DNA from: Symsagittifera roscoffensis
Taxonomy: Eukaryota; Xenacoelomorpha; Acoela; Convolutidae
Length of the DNA stretch: 64,000 bases
Assembly: GCF_963678635.1 (NCBI RefSeq)
Contig: NC_087065.1
Coordinates: 46,004,381-46,068,380 of the forward strand
Direction of reading: 5' to 3'
Shown here: one piece after another, positions 23,373-33,555 of the stretch
How the letters are laid out: each line of letters begins with the position of its first letter
Numbering within the stretch: position 1 is the first letter of the stretch
Notes under the pieces: generated by a model
Database searches by the model: none
Seen by the model: only the letters and a program-made list of their open reading frames with translations
Told to the model about the DNA's origin: nothing
Position numbers and translations under genes: made by a program

Positions 23373-23940
23373 TTTTCATTTTTTTTTTTCATTTTTTTGA
23401 AAACTGTTTCACTGTTAAATTATAAACCAAAAAGATTTAATCGGACCGGATCTTAATTTGAAAAACCGTTCTCAGAAAATAGCTTATTTGAGTGTTGATA
23501 GTTCACAAAAAAAATATTTGTTTTACGACTTATCATAGGTACATAATTAAAACAATAGCCTTTTAATTTAAGGTAGTATTCGCAAGACTGCAACTCACCA
23601 CCTTTGTCAAAAATTTGGCTGAAAGAAAGGAAAGAAAGAAAGAATTTATTTCTCATTGATTCTTTCTTTCTTTCCTTTCTTTCAGCCAAATTTTTAACAA
23701 AAGTGGTGAGTTGCAGTTTTGCAAATACTACCTTGAATTAAAAGGCTTTTGTTTTAATTATGTACCTACGATAAGTCGTAAAACAAATATCTTTTTTCTG
23801 AACTATCAACACTCAAATAAGCTATTTTCTGAGAACGGTTTCTCAAATTAAGATCCGGTCCGATTAAATCTTTTTGGTTTTTATTTTAACAGTGAAACAG
23901 TTTTTAAAAAAAAAAACACAGAAGAAAAAAATGAAAATGG
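23373..23940. repeat. 568-bp near-perfect hairpin (inverted repeat)
   Basis: Two arms of roughly 270 bp meet at a tiny loop near 23656. The left arm ends in GAAAGAAAGAAAG and the right begins CTTTCTTTCTTTC. Matching landmarks include AATCGGACCGGATCTTAA against TTAAGATCCGGTCCGATT and CTGCAACTCACCAC against GTGGTGAGTTGCAG. Only scattered mismatches are seen. The frame at 23453-23689 merely follows the arm. Confidence 0.9.
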
Positions 23941-24083
23941 TTGATCAACAGACACCTTCACACAAGTTACATACATTTTTCAAACACAAACTGTAAGTGG
24001 TATAAGTAAAAATGAACCAAAATATCATAGAAAAGAGTATAAAACTTAATACGTAAGCTTGATAATTATTTATTTTTTGACGC

Positions 24084-24308
24084 TCTTTAAATTCCCCTCG
24101 ACATTGATTTTAGCATCTTGAATTTCCTTTCCCATTTTTTTTCTAGATCTTTCACGAGTCTCTTATCTTTTTCGTTCTTCAACTTCATCTTCTGTAAGTT
24201 CTCCTCCAGTTCAATTGTATTGTTTTTTTTCAGTTGGCTTTTTACTTTCCCGTTGATGGGATCGGAACATTGAGGTAAGGCTGTTATTTCTTCGAACGGT
24301 ATTCTCAT
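24084..24308 (-). CDS. Small open frame with predicted coiled coil, unknown
   Basis: An ATG at 24306-24308 starts a 74-codon frame (MRIPFEEITALPQC...) ending TAA. From residue 20 on it is charged and heptad-like (KSQLKKNN, LEENLQKMKLKNEKD, RLVKDLEKKWERKFKML). That would form a short coiled coil. Just upstream on the same strand is an acceptor-like CGAATTTATTTTAG, but a TGA separates it from the ATG in this frame, so the ATG would have to be the start. Codon use is not as AT-extreme as the flanks. No family recognised. Confidence 0.3.
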
Positions 24309-25795
24309 CCTGATATCTCATTTTCTAAAATAAATTCGTTTTGTGCAACTTTTTATCCGCCAATGTTTTTTTTCTCCAAGAAATGAAAAGTAATTTCCGG
24401 ACAGAAGGGGTGTTGTTGGCAAAAGAAAGTTGTCCGCTTTCGACATATATGGCTGTGTAATGATTCCTTGTGGATTCTATTTGTTATAGCCTGGTTTGAT
24501 TGAATACTTGAGGCTTGCTACACACTTTGGGTTTTTGCTATTGAAAAAGGTTTGTTTCTCGTTGTTTTTAGACATCTTGCTTAGCATCTATGCGGCGAAC
24601 TTTGGTATTCTATGGTCTATAACGAGAAATTTTCCACTGGCCCGTGTTTTTAGCACGCTTTGTTGGCACGCATCTTGCTATCAAAAATTTTTTGTTTTTT
24701 CAAACTTAAATTTTTCTGGTACTTGTTAAAACTGATTGTACTCTCATTCTTGTAGTGATGTTCTAATTATTCCCCAGTTCAAGATGGATTCAAATTCAGT
24801 GTTTTTACTCATTTCTAAACATTATAAAATTAGTTTTTTTTTCTGTTTTCTGAACCATTGTAAATAATGGTCTTGTATTAAAACACAAACTCACCATGTT
24901 GAACGAAAGAAAATTCAAAGTCAAGGTATATTTTAAGCCATACAAGTAAAAACCTCATAAAATCTTCACTCATATTCGGGTAAGAACGTACTTTTGTAGC
25001 AAAGAAATGAAAAACTGAGAAATAATCCTAGTTAGGTTTTCACCTGGCGTCATCTTCAGGCTTAGTAAAAAATCTTGTTTATCGGTAAAATAAAGATAAG
25101 AAAACATTGACGGGAAGTATGTTTTACTTAAACCAATACAAGCATAATGATATTAACAAAAAAACTGAGTATCTCTAAACCTTTGTGCTCAATTTTAAAC
25201 TATGATGTAACAATTTGAAGGTTAACTAAGATAATTATTTAGACAAAGACAATGTGAAGTTTTATTAGTCTTACCGTCTCTATTTTTATTATATAATTAT
25301 ATAATTTATGTGAAGGGAGACAAAATTGAAAGTATTGATACCCGTACCCAGGGGATTTTCTGTGCAAGATCTGAAATTTTTTTACTTCTGAAATCAAGTC
25401 TGAGAAATCTTTTGTGAAATTATAATTTATGCATTTCGACCAAAAATTTGAGTTTTTGTTTTTTGACATTCCTGCTATACGCAATTATATTTAGATTAAC
25501 TAGCGGTACAAACTGTATTTTTTGATCTAAGTTTCTTGTTCAACTGTGTTCAAAAGTTTTCAAAAACTGTTAGAAGACCTATCAAGTTTTTGCTATTCAT
25601 GCGCTTATTATGCGTTTCTAATATTTATCTCATGCTTGGGGAAACATATTTTGGCAGTCTCCAACTTGAGACTTTACTGAGTACCTGTTAGTAGCCAGCA
25701 GAAGCTATCAAATACAAAAAATCAAAAACAGCAAAAATTGTGTCAGAATCATTGGTTTTTCAGATCTGAAAAAATCAAGGTTAACTAAATTTTAG
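24309..25795. other. Unassigned AT-rich DNA; insertion target of the Bel/Pao element
   Basis: No supported gene. Near 25757 it contains TTTTCAGATCTGAAAA, the same AGATCTGAAA motif seen repeatedly on the other side of the retrotransposon. TTTAG at 25791-25795 is the left target-site duplication. Confidence 0.5.
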
Positions 25796-26248
25796 TATGC
25801 TCGCTCTAATCTCCAAAAACTGATCCAAATCCGTAAATTAGTATGAGATATTTTTCGGTAAATAACTCACGCAAATAGATAAATTTCGGCTTTCTCTATC
25901 GATCAAAAACATCATATAACTTTTTATCATCTGTTCGTTTTTAGTACAAATCGGCGCAAGCTAGCCACAAGAACCGGTCGGTAATGTCCTTGAGACAAAT
26001 TACTTTTTTTGGTGGTCAGTCCTAATCAAGGCTGAACCGAACTAGAACCAAAAAACAGTTAAAATAGGATATTACCCCCGTTTTTAGTATATTAATACAT
26101 GGACAGGTGGGTGACTCGAACCTACGTCAACTGTTATTTCACACATATAATCGGCGTTAGCTTAGGCCACTCGGCCAACTGTGCTTATTTTATATGCATC
26201 TATACTTTTGTTTTATATGCATCTATACTCTACATTTGCATTGCAACA
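25796..26248 (-). repeat. 3' LTR of the Bel/Pao element
   Basis: Reading on the minus strand it starts TGTTGCAATGC next to the polypurine tract and ends GAGCATA next to the target duplication. The end is therefore TA rather than the canonical CA, which lies two bases in. Same length as the 5' LTR. Contains the tRNA-like sequence at 26101-26184. Confidence 0.9.
26101..26184 (-). ncRNA. tRNA-like sequence with Pol III boxes inside the LTR
   Basis: The 84-nt minus-strand sequence begins GCACAGTTGGCCGAGTGGCC and contains GGTTCGAGTC. TGGCCGAGTGG fits the A box and GGTTCGAGTC the B box, at the spacing of a class II (Leu/Ser-type) tRNA. Five of seven acceptor-stem pairs can form (5' GCACAGT with 3' CCTGTCC). 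The T stem is poor, so it is not a working tRNA. About 45 nt downstream is a T6 run (26050-26055) that could end Pol III transcription. It could be an old SINE head or a promoter acquired by the LTR. Confidence 0.6.
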
Positions 26249-26462
26249 TCCTCCCCCCTGAAGAAGGAAGAACCGGAGCGAGCTTAACGGTCGGCCAAGT
26301 GACTTCACGGGTTGCGGTCTTAACAAGGGCGGATCGAGCGCAACCGTCCTGTCCGTAGTTTAGCTCGACAATTCGGGCAAGAAGGTAGTACCCACGCGGA
26401 CTATCGGGCTCAATCACCCACACGAGATCGCCTGTTTTAAGAGTGAAGTCAGAATGAGTGTG
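26223..26462 (-). pseudogene. Integrase C-terminal domain of the Bel/Pao pol, after a TAG
   Basis: In the same frame as the integrase but after a TAG at 26463-26465, about 75 codons carry TLKTGDLVWV, PRGYYLLARIVEL and TVKLAPVLP. These are the conserved blocks of the C-terminal domain (DUF5641-type) that follows the integrase core in Bel/Pao elements. The frame crosses the polypurine tract and ends inside the LTR at 26223. The TAG sits where relatives usually have Trp, so a single G-to-A change explains it. Confidence 0.85.
26249..26260 (-). promoter_or_regulatory. Polypurine tract (plus-strand primer)
   Basis: AGGGGGGAGGA on the minus strand lies directly before the 3' LTR. In LTR retrotransposons such a tract resists RNase H and primes second-strand synthesis. 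Confidence 0.85.
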
Positions 26463-27665
26463 CTACTTGACACGCTTATTCAGCGAGGGAACATATTCTC
26501 GAAGCCAACGAGACCAAATCGCGTTAGCATATGACTGCGCTTGCACGTACCTTTTCTTGTGATCGAAGTGCTCCCCGGGTAAAAGCGAAGGAAAGCTTGT
26601 GGCATGTTGTCCAAGCAAAAAATGGTTTGGGGTTAACGCTTCTAACTCACGTGAATCAGTACTAACGGGAGTGATTGGCCTCGACTTCAAAGCCTGCTCA
26701 ACTAAGCAGAGTGTTGTTCCTAACACCTCTTCAGTGACTCGCCTACTGCCTAAGATATCGTACAGCACGCGCTTCACGCTTCGGACGAGGTGTTCCCAGG
26801 AGCCGCCATGATGGGGTGCGCCTGGCGGGTTAAATTTCCAAGTAACACTTTTGTGTGCAAAAATGGTCGGAGCCATGCCATTCCAGCTCTTGATGCAGGC
26901 AAGTAATTCCTTTTCCGCACCAACGAAGTTCGTGCCGTTATCCGACCAGATTGTGCTTGGCGTACCACGGCGCGCAATGAACCGTTCAATGCCCATGACA
27001 CAAGAACTGGTGTCCAGAGATGGTACAATCTCAAGGTGTACAGCTCTGGTGGTGAGGCAAGTAAAAAGAAATCCCCATCTTTTTTCAGTGCTTCTGCGAA
27101 CTGGAACATAAAGCGGTCCAAAGTAATCCACACCCGTATGATTGAAGGGTGGTTGCTTATATCCGAGACGTTCGACAGGTAAATCGGACATAATAGGCTG
27201 GATGGTACTTGCTTTGCGTTTACGGCATGTTACACATTGATTTTCGATAGACCGAAGTAGTCGACGCAACCCAAGTATTGCATATTTCATATTTAAAACG
27301 GAGCGCATGTTATCTAAACCTTGATGAAAATGCTTGTGGTGGACGCTGCGGGCCAACAATTGAACTAGGGTATGTCGGGAGTCAAGTATTATTGGGTGCT
27401 TAGTATCAAACTCGGTATTCACTAAGCGCAAAATCCGTCCGGTGGAACGAATGATTCCAGCGGGACCAATTAATGGCGAGTATGCGCCAATTTTACTACT
27501 ATTCTTAATAGGTTTGCCAGCGATGAGTGTTTTTAACTCAACGGGGAAGGATTCCATCTGAGCAAGATGAATCAGTTTGCTTTCTGCAATATCAAGTTCA
27601 GTGGGGTCTGTGATTCGTAAGTCCTTACCACGAAAATGCTTATGTGAAGGCAACATCCTCAACAT
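26463..27665 (-). pseudogene. Bel/Pao integrase
   Basis: About 400 codons remain open. An HHCC-like zinc region (HHKHFHQ ... CVTCRKRK) is followed by the DDE core with GVDYFGPLYV, IWSDNGTNF and GGSWEHLVR holding the three catalytic acids, all intact. The enzyme would cut target DNA and join the cDNA ends, producing the 5-bp duplication seen. The frame is bounded by TAG codons at both ends (27684-27686 upstream, 26463-26465 downstream), which separate it from RNase H and from its own C-terminal domain. It lies in the one pol frame shared with RNase H. Confidence 0.9.
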
Positions 27666-27683
27666 AAAAGCGACTACTCGTTT

Positions 27684-28361
27684 CTATCTTGTAAAGGAAC
27701 TGAACCTTTCCCATTTGAACCCGTGTTCGTGATGTTTGGTGGATGTGACATCGGTGACGAAGGAAGATGATTTCTCCAAGCAATTATCAACATCACAAGA
27801 AGGACCCTTCAAACTAATTTTATTGATTACACGTTCGTCGGGTATAAACGGCCAATCAGTAGTCCTGAGAATGCTCGGACCAATAACCCAGCTGCTATCT
27901 TTGAGGGCTTCCGAAGAAATCCCCAGCGTACCGGTATCAGCTGGATTATCGCCGCTCAGAACATGGTGCCACTCATCAATAATGGTCGATTCGAGGATTT
28001 GGCCGACACGATTAGCGACGAATACAGGTAATTTTTCAGTGGAGTTTAGCCACTGCAAAACTGTTGTACTATCTGTCCACATGTAGACATGATTAATAGA
28101 GACGGTAAGGGCGGTCAGTATATCATCTTTTAGTCGTGTGGCGAGCAGAGCTGCTTGAAGCTCTAGCTTCGGTATAGATAGCGCTTTCATGGGCGCAACG
28201 CGAGCTTTACCAAAGATGAAGGATATTTGAGTTTTGTGCAAGCTCGAGAGTCGCGCACGCAAAAATCCAACCGCACAGAAAACGTCCTGTGAGCTATCAC
28301 CGAACATGTGGAGCTCAATTTGATCAACAGGCTCTGTGAAGTAACAACGGGGAATAGTCAA
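27684..28361 (-). pseudogene. Bel/Pao RNase H
   Basis: Contains HMFGDSSQ (first Asp), PKLELQAAL (Glu), YMWTDSTTVLQW (Asp) and GDNPAD, the four-acid pattern of LTR-element RNase H, followed by the linker to integrase. It would remove the RNA template during reverse transcription. It follows RT in the same frame but across a TAG at 28389-28391, at a position where the family normally has Trp, and it ends at another TAG (27684-27686). Confidence 0.9.
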
Positions 28362-28388
28362 TTGCCCTAAGAGAGAGAGACCCGAGTG

Positions 28389-29039
28389 CTACTCGAGAAA
28401 CTTATCTCTTATGTCTTGTGGCAATTCGTCGTCCCAACTTTGACCACCGATTTTCCAAATATCTTTAAGTAAAAGACGGGCCCTAACTGTGTATGGAGCT
28501 ACTAACCCAACAGGATCAAACACAGAAGAGACGAAACTCAAGACGGTTCGTTGAGTTATTGCTTTATCGAGAGGACGATCCACGCCTCTGCTAACAACCA
28601 ATGTGTCTTTTACATGGTCCCACTTAAGACCTAAGACGTGTGATGATTGTTCGGCACCGTTACATATTTCCTTGATGGGTGATGATGAGATTTCGGATTC
28701 CTCGGGGTTCATTGCTGAAGTGATTTCATCAGCATTACTGACAAATTTAGTCAAATTAAATCCTCCCAATTTTAGTAATGAAAGCAAATCGCGACTAATT
28801 TTAATTGCATGGGTAACGTTCTCGAATGAATCCAAGTAATCGTCCATGTAAAATTTTTCATTTACGACTGAGGTGGCCTCAGGGTATGTGGACATATTAT
28901 CAGTTGCTGTTTTTCGCAACGCGAAATTGGCGCACGTAGGCGAATCCCGTGCGCCGAATATATGGCGAGTGTACTGATGAACTACCACATCGGAAGTGGT
29001 ATTCTCCCGCCACAAAAAACGAAATTTGATCGCGGGCAA
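28389..29039 (-). pseudogene. Bel/Pao reverse transcriptase, C-terminal part
   Basis: Starts after a frameshift near 29020 with KFRFLWRE. It holds the conserved FGARDSPTCANFAL and the catalytic KFYMDDYLDS (Y-M-D-D), then the thumb/connection region with SFVSSVFDPVGLVAPYTVRARLLLKDIW cut here into its known blocks SSVFDPVGL and RLLLKDIW. The catalytic residues are intact. The frameshift lies in an A/T run (one extra base would suffice), and a TAG at 28389-28391 cuts it from RNase H. Confidence 0.9.
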
Positions 29040-30699
29040 GGACTCCTACCTGGAGGAACATACCCTCTATATCCGCGGAGACGGCGTACTTGTGTTGACG
29101 GAATCGCAAAAGTACAAAAATTAAATTTTGGAGTAGGTCCGGACCCACCAATAAGGACTTATTTAAGGATGTGCCGTGAAACTTAGAAGCCCCATTAAGG
29201 ACTCGGTGCACCTTACCCGGCTTGTTCGGGTTTACGACGGGATGGTGCGGAAGATACCACTCGCGATCGGAACGCTTACGTGGATCATGCGGTTCGACGG
29301 CAACGACACAGCCTTTCCTAATGTCCTCTCTAATTGTTTCTGCGTATCTTTCGCGCAGCTCAGGGTCTTTACTTAACCTTCTCTCCAATGTTTTAAACTG
29401 GGCGAGTGACGAGTAATAGTTGTTTAGTAGACTGACATTACTATCAATCCAAAGCATAGGCACAATGTATCTTTCGCCATTGTGAACGGTTTCAGAATTT
29501 AGGATGGATAAAGCACGTTTATCCGCGGCGACTTGTTTGAAACGGGCATCGACTTGTTTGAAAGCACCATACGATTCCAACTCGTACCAGGATTTTATCT
29601 GGTCGGTCAGAGAAGAATCTTCAACAACACACTTGAAACACGAAGAAGTAGAATTAACGGACGGCGGCAACGGACCACTTATGACCCAACCTATCGGTAG
29701 GCGAATGGAACACGGTGAATTTTTATCATCTCCCAAGGTGAACTCAATGGGTCTAACGGCGTGGTAGTAGTCTTGTCCGATAATAACTTCAACGTCCTCA
29801 TAAGTATTTTGAGTGGGCTTAATAGGTGCTAATTGTGGATATTTATTCTGCAAATCAGCAATATTGATTAATTCGGAACCAATCCGAATATTGTCTTTAA
29901 CATATGCACAGAGAGAAAATACGAAATCACTATTATTCGGCTCGAAGGAAACTGTAAACTTGACCCTCTGAGTCTCAACAACGGTGGTTGAATTGAAACC
30001 ACTAATTGACAAGTTAACGCGCTCCCCTACTAAGCCGAGACGGTTTACGAGTGACGAAGACACCCAGGAGTGAGTCGATGCACTATCACAAAGAACCAAC
30101 GACAGGAGACTGGTTACATCCGAGGATACACCAAGTGTTGCAATTGGCAACAACCCTTTAGAAGATTCAATGTCATGTACATCACTAACAGCGGCATGGG
30201 TGGAAGTGTTTGTATTCTCCTTGGATTTGTTTGTTCCAGCCTTATTCGAGACATTTGAATTTTCCTTCCGAGGAAATATTCCTTCGGCTCCATGGAGCAA
30301 GACATTATGTGTGCTATCACACTCTGGCTTCGGGCACTTTTTCGCTCTAGAACACTGCAGGAAACTATGATTGCCATTGAGGCAAGCGAAGCAAAGTTTC
30401 TGTTCAGCTATGTATTTTGCTCGCTGAGTAGCATTCTTTTCCTTAAAAACAGCACAATTCCACAATGCATGACTACCTTTACAAAAAGCGCATGGCGGAA
30501 ACTTAGACTTATCCTGAGCGTTACTAGTTACCTGGCTATTGGCTGCAAAAATTTTGGTTGTTTTTGGTTTAACTGGTTCCTCGTTTTTTGCCTTAGATGT
30601 GAGTAAACGTAATCTTTCATGCCCCTCTGCCTTTTCTTTCAACCAGTTGTTAAAGTCTAAGAGTGTTGGTCGCTGCCAATTATGTCTAACAGTATGCAT
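28900..30699 (-). pseudogene. Bel/Pao gag C-terminus, protease and N-terminal RT
   Basis: The frame of about 600 codons begins with the end of gag (TLLDFNNWLKEKAEGHERL). Next come zinc knuckles CAFCKGSHALWNC and CFACLNGNHSFLQC and a third Cys/His cluster. The aspartic protease follows with active-site LCDSASTHSW, where D-S-A replaces the commoner D-S/T-G, and later SGFNSTTV. The fingers of RT come last, with WYLPHHPV, GTSLNKSLLVGPD and SADIEGMFLQV. The final 40 or so residues are out of frame because of the frameshift near 29020. Zinc knuckles bind genomic RNA; the protease cleaves the polyprotein. Confidence 0.9.
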
Positions 30700-31106
30700 T
30701 GACCAAGCCTCCTTGAGGTTAGCGGAAGTTTACTAACAGCTTGGTTTAACAGGTTAACACTCTTTAGATCATCGTTGAAAGACAATGATTTGAAAATTGC
30801 TACGAGGCCAGATATGGCAGAGGAGAAACTAATGACATTTTCCGAATTGTGCATCTTAAGTGGAGGAAAAGTATTCAGCTTATCAAGATGCGCACCAACA
30901 ATGGCATGTGGTTGCCTAAACTTCCGTTGCAAGGTGGCCAGTGCATCCTTGTACATAACGCCACTATAACTAAATTCCACAATTGCGGTTTTTGCTTTGC
31001 CTGTTACGAGCGTTTTTAAGTATGTCAGTTTCGTATCATCGGTGAGAACAGCGGAATCAACGGTGGACTTAAACTGACCAAACCATTCGTCCCTTGTGGG
31101 GCGCCA
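30657..31106 (-). pseudogene. Bel/Pao gag, central part
   Basis: Shows RDEWFGQFKSTVD, TYLKTLVTGKAKTAI, LQRKFRQPHAIVGAHLDKL and VNLLNQAVSKLP, blocks of the gag domain (DUF1759-type) of Bel/Pao elements. A one-base shift near 30715 throws it out of frame with the rest of gag. The 100 or more residues that normally precede this domain, and any ATG in frame, are missing: the primer binding site itself is translated immediately before RDEWF. So a deletion probably removed the leader and the gag N-terminus. Confidence 0.8.
31089..31106 (-). promoter_or_regulatory. Primer binding site (tRNA-Lys-like)
   Basis: Three bases inside the 5' LTR the minus strand reads TGGCGCCCCACAAGGGAC. This matches the well-known tRNA-Lys primer site at 15 of 18 positions, with all mismatches in the middle five. 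Priming there starts minus-strand cDNA. Confidence 0.75.
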
Positions 31107-31109
31107 AAA

Positions 31110-31562
31110 TATGCCCGCTCTAATCTCCAAAAACTGATCCAAATCCGTAAATTAGTAAGAGATATTTTTCGGTAAATAACTCAGGCAAATAGATAAATTT
31201 CGGCATTCTCTATCGATCAAAAACATCATATAACTTTTTATCATCTGTTCGTTTTTGGTACAAATCGGCGCAAGCTAGCCACAAGAACCGGTCGGTAATG
31301 TCCTTGAGACAAATTGCTCTTTTTGGCGGTCAGTCTTAATCAGGGCTGAACGGAACTAGAACCGAAAAACAGTTCAAATAGGATATTACCCCCGTTTTTA
31401 GTATATTAATACATGGACAGGTGGGTGACTCGAACCTACGTCAACTGTTATTTAACACATATATTCGGCGTTAGCTTAGGCCACTCGGCCAACTGTGCTT
31501 ATTTTTTATGCATCTATACTTTTGTTTTATATGCATCTATACTCTACATTTGCATTGCAACA
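31110..31562 (-). repeat. 5' LTR of the Bel/Pao element
   Basis: Same 453-bp length as the 3' LTR and about 96% identical by eye. It carries the same tRNA-like block (31416-31499). Its outer five or so bases reappear at 32675-32679 because of the later tandem duplication. Confidence 0.9.
31416..31499 (-). ncRNA. tRNA-like sequence, second copy (5' LTR)
   Basis: Same A box (at 31479-31491) and B box (at 31427-31436) as the copy in the 3' LTR. Its downstream T run is T5 rather than T6. Confidence 0.6.
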
Positions 31563-31730
31563 TTTAGATCTGAAATAGATTTTTCAGATCTGAAATTACA
31601 AAAAAAAAACAAAATTTCAGATCTGAAATTACCGATACTTTAAGTATCCAAGCCTCATTTAAACATTTCACAACCTATTTTAGATCTGAAATTTAGATCT
31701 GAAAAAAGTTATTTCAGATCTGTTTTAGAA
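31563..31730. repeat. Cluster of AGATCTGAAA palindromes
   Basis: TTTCAGATCTGAAA-type palindromes occur about six times here, again in the second copy (32680-32845), and once left of the element near 25757. They belong to the DNA into which the Bel/Pao element inserted. Confidence 0.7.
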
Positions 31731-32163
31731 AATAAAATGTACTGGGTCGTGAAGGTTTGGAACTATAGGAATTTTTTGTTGTTGTTGTTGAAAAAGGGAG
31801 GCACTTATTGTAGAAATGATGCATGAGCTGCGATCCAACAGATGGTGGTAGCTTGTGTTGCAGCGAATCATGGTGTTTCCCACTCTACTCTTGCCATTTT
31901 GTTAAATAAGCTGCAGGGGAATAATGGGGAAAAATTGTGAATAATGAGCGACCTGACAAATAAGGCAGAGGATATTGAAAAACAATAGTTTTTACTCAAT
32001 GGCAATCTTTTCAGATGAAGTGGGGAGGTTGTTGAGGTTCGTTTCTAAACTTCTTTTTAAACTAAGATTTTTGAAGGTAAGATGTCCTTCAGATAATTCA
32101 GTTTTTTATTAATTGGTTTTAGGAATCAGTAATTGTAAAAGAAAATAAAAATGAGGTAATCCT

Positions 32164-32439
32164 CCGGGTTGACAAAAATGCTTATCATACTGTTTCATAT
32201 TATGAAAAAAGTGCTTATCATACTATTTCATTGCCCAAAAAAAGTTCTATAAAAATAGCATGATAAGCATCTTTCATAGTATGAAACATTATGATAGATA
32301 TTTTTTCATTACTATGAAGTTCTATGAAAAGCGTTTTGTCCACAAATGAAAATATCCTGGACTTTTTGTGATAAAAAACCCAGAGTAATTAAATGAAGTT
32401 GTATGATAAGCTTTTTTCTTTTATGGACGTCAACCCAGG
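32164..32439. mobile_element. Short inverted-repeat element, family A-like
   Basis: Starts CCGGGTTGACAAAAATGC and ends GACGTCAACCCAGG. Inside are TTATCATACT / AGCATGATAAG inverted motifs. It is a shorter, diverged relative of the elements at 956 and 19272. Confidence 0.6.
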
Positions 32440-33280
32440 CCATAAAATTTGTATGAGAAAAAATTTCATCTAAATATCCGATGTATGGTTTATGTAACTG
32501 ATGCCGTCGTATTCTTTTAAAAATCTTATTAATGATAATAATTTTAGATTTTTCCGGGCAGAGAACTCTTGTTCGATTTGGAAACCAGGAGCGTAACGAT
32601 GCCAAATTGTATCAAGTTTTGTTTGGTCAAGATGAATATTTTTCCAATGGTGCGCGCTTGGTGGTCATCTGTGTCAACATTTAGATCTGAAATAGATTTT
32701 TCAGATCTGAAATTACAAAAAAAAACAAAATTTCAGATCTGAAATTACCGATACTTTAAGTATCCAAGCCTCATTTAAACATTTCACAACCTATTTTAGA
32801 TCTGAAATTTAGATCTGAAAAAAGTTATTTCAGATCTGTTTTAGAAAATAAAATGTACTGGGTCGTGAAGGTTTGGAACTATAGGAATTTTTTGTTGTTG
32901 TTGTTGAAAAAGGGAGGCACTTATTGTAGAAATGATGCATGAGCTGCGATCCAACAGATGGTGGTAGCTTGTGTTGCAGCGAATCATGGTGTTTCCCACT
33001 CTACTCTTGCCATTTTGTTAAATAAGCTGCAGGGGAATAATGGGGAAAAATTGTGAATAATGAGCGACCTGACAAATAAGGCAGAGGATATTGAAAAACA
33101 ATAGTTTTTACTCAATGGCAATCTTTTCAGATGAAGTGGGGAGGTTGTTGAGGTTCGTTTCTAAACTTCTTTTTAAACTAAGATTTTTGAAGGTAAGATG
33201 TCCTTCAGATAATTCAGTTTTTTATTAATTGGTTTTAGGAATCAGTAATTGTAAAAGAAAATAAAAATGAGGTAATCCTC

Positions 33281-33555
33281 CGGGTTGACAAAAATGCTTA
33301 TCATACTGTTTCATATTATGAAAAAAGTGCTTATCATACTATTTCATTGCCCAAAAAAAGTTCTATAAAAATAGCATGATAAGCATCTTTCATAGTATGA
33401 AACATTATGATAGACATTTTTTTATTACTATGAAGTTCTATGAAAAGCGTTTTGTCCACAAATGAAAATATCCTGGACTTTTTGTGATAAAAAACCCAGA
33501 GTAAATAAATGAAATTGTATGATAAGTTTTTTTCTTTTATGGACGTCAACCCAGG
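33281..33555. mobile_element. Short inverted-repeat element, family A-like, duplicated copy
   Basis: Same element as 32164-32439, copied by the 1.12-kb tandem duplication, with a few base changes. Confidence 0.6.

Larger units (their letters stand above)
25796..31562 (-). mobile_element. Bel/Pao LTR retrotransposon, full length, inactivated
   Basis: Two 453-bp LTRs (25796-26248, 31110-31562) flank a minus-strand gag-protease-RT-RNase H-integrase region, the order typical of Bel/Pao. TTTAG at 25791-25795 and 31563-31567 is a perfect 5-bp target duplication, the usual size for the group. A polypurine tract adjoins the 3' LTR and an 18-nt primer binding site the 5' LTR. By my count the LTRs differ at about 16 positions (roughly 3.5%), so the insertion is not recent. 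The coding region has at least two frameshifts and three in-frame TAG stops, and its leader plus the start of gag seem missing. Confidence 0.95.

Noticed and set aside
26101-26184. Functional tRNA gene
   Set aside because: The T stem does not pair, two acceptor pairs are lost and the anticodon arm is irregular; it is tRNA-derived, not a tRNA.
26463-28391. UAG reassigned to an amino acid in the host
   Set aside because: Frameshifts in the same elements show ordinary decay, and the candidate host frames at 2717 and 14058 simply end at normal stops; a biased mutation or chance is simpler.
26599-30969. Plus-strand frames over the Bel/Pao element
   Set aside because: All recognised Bel/Pao domains are on the minus strand in order.
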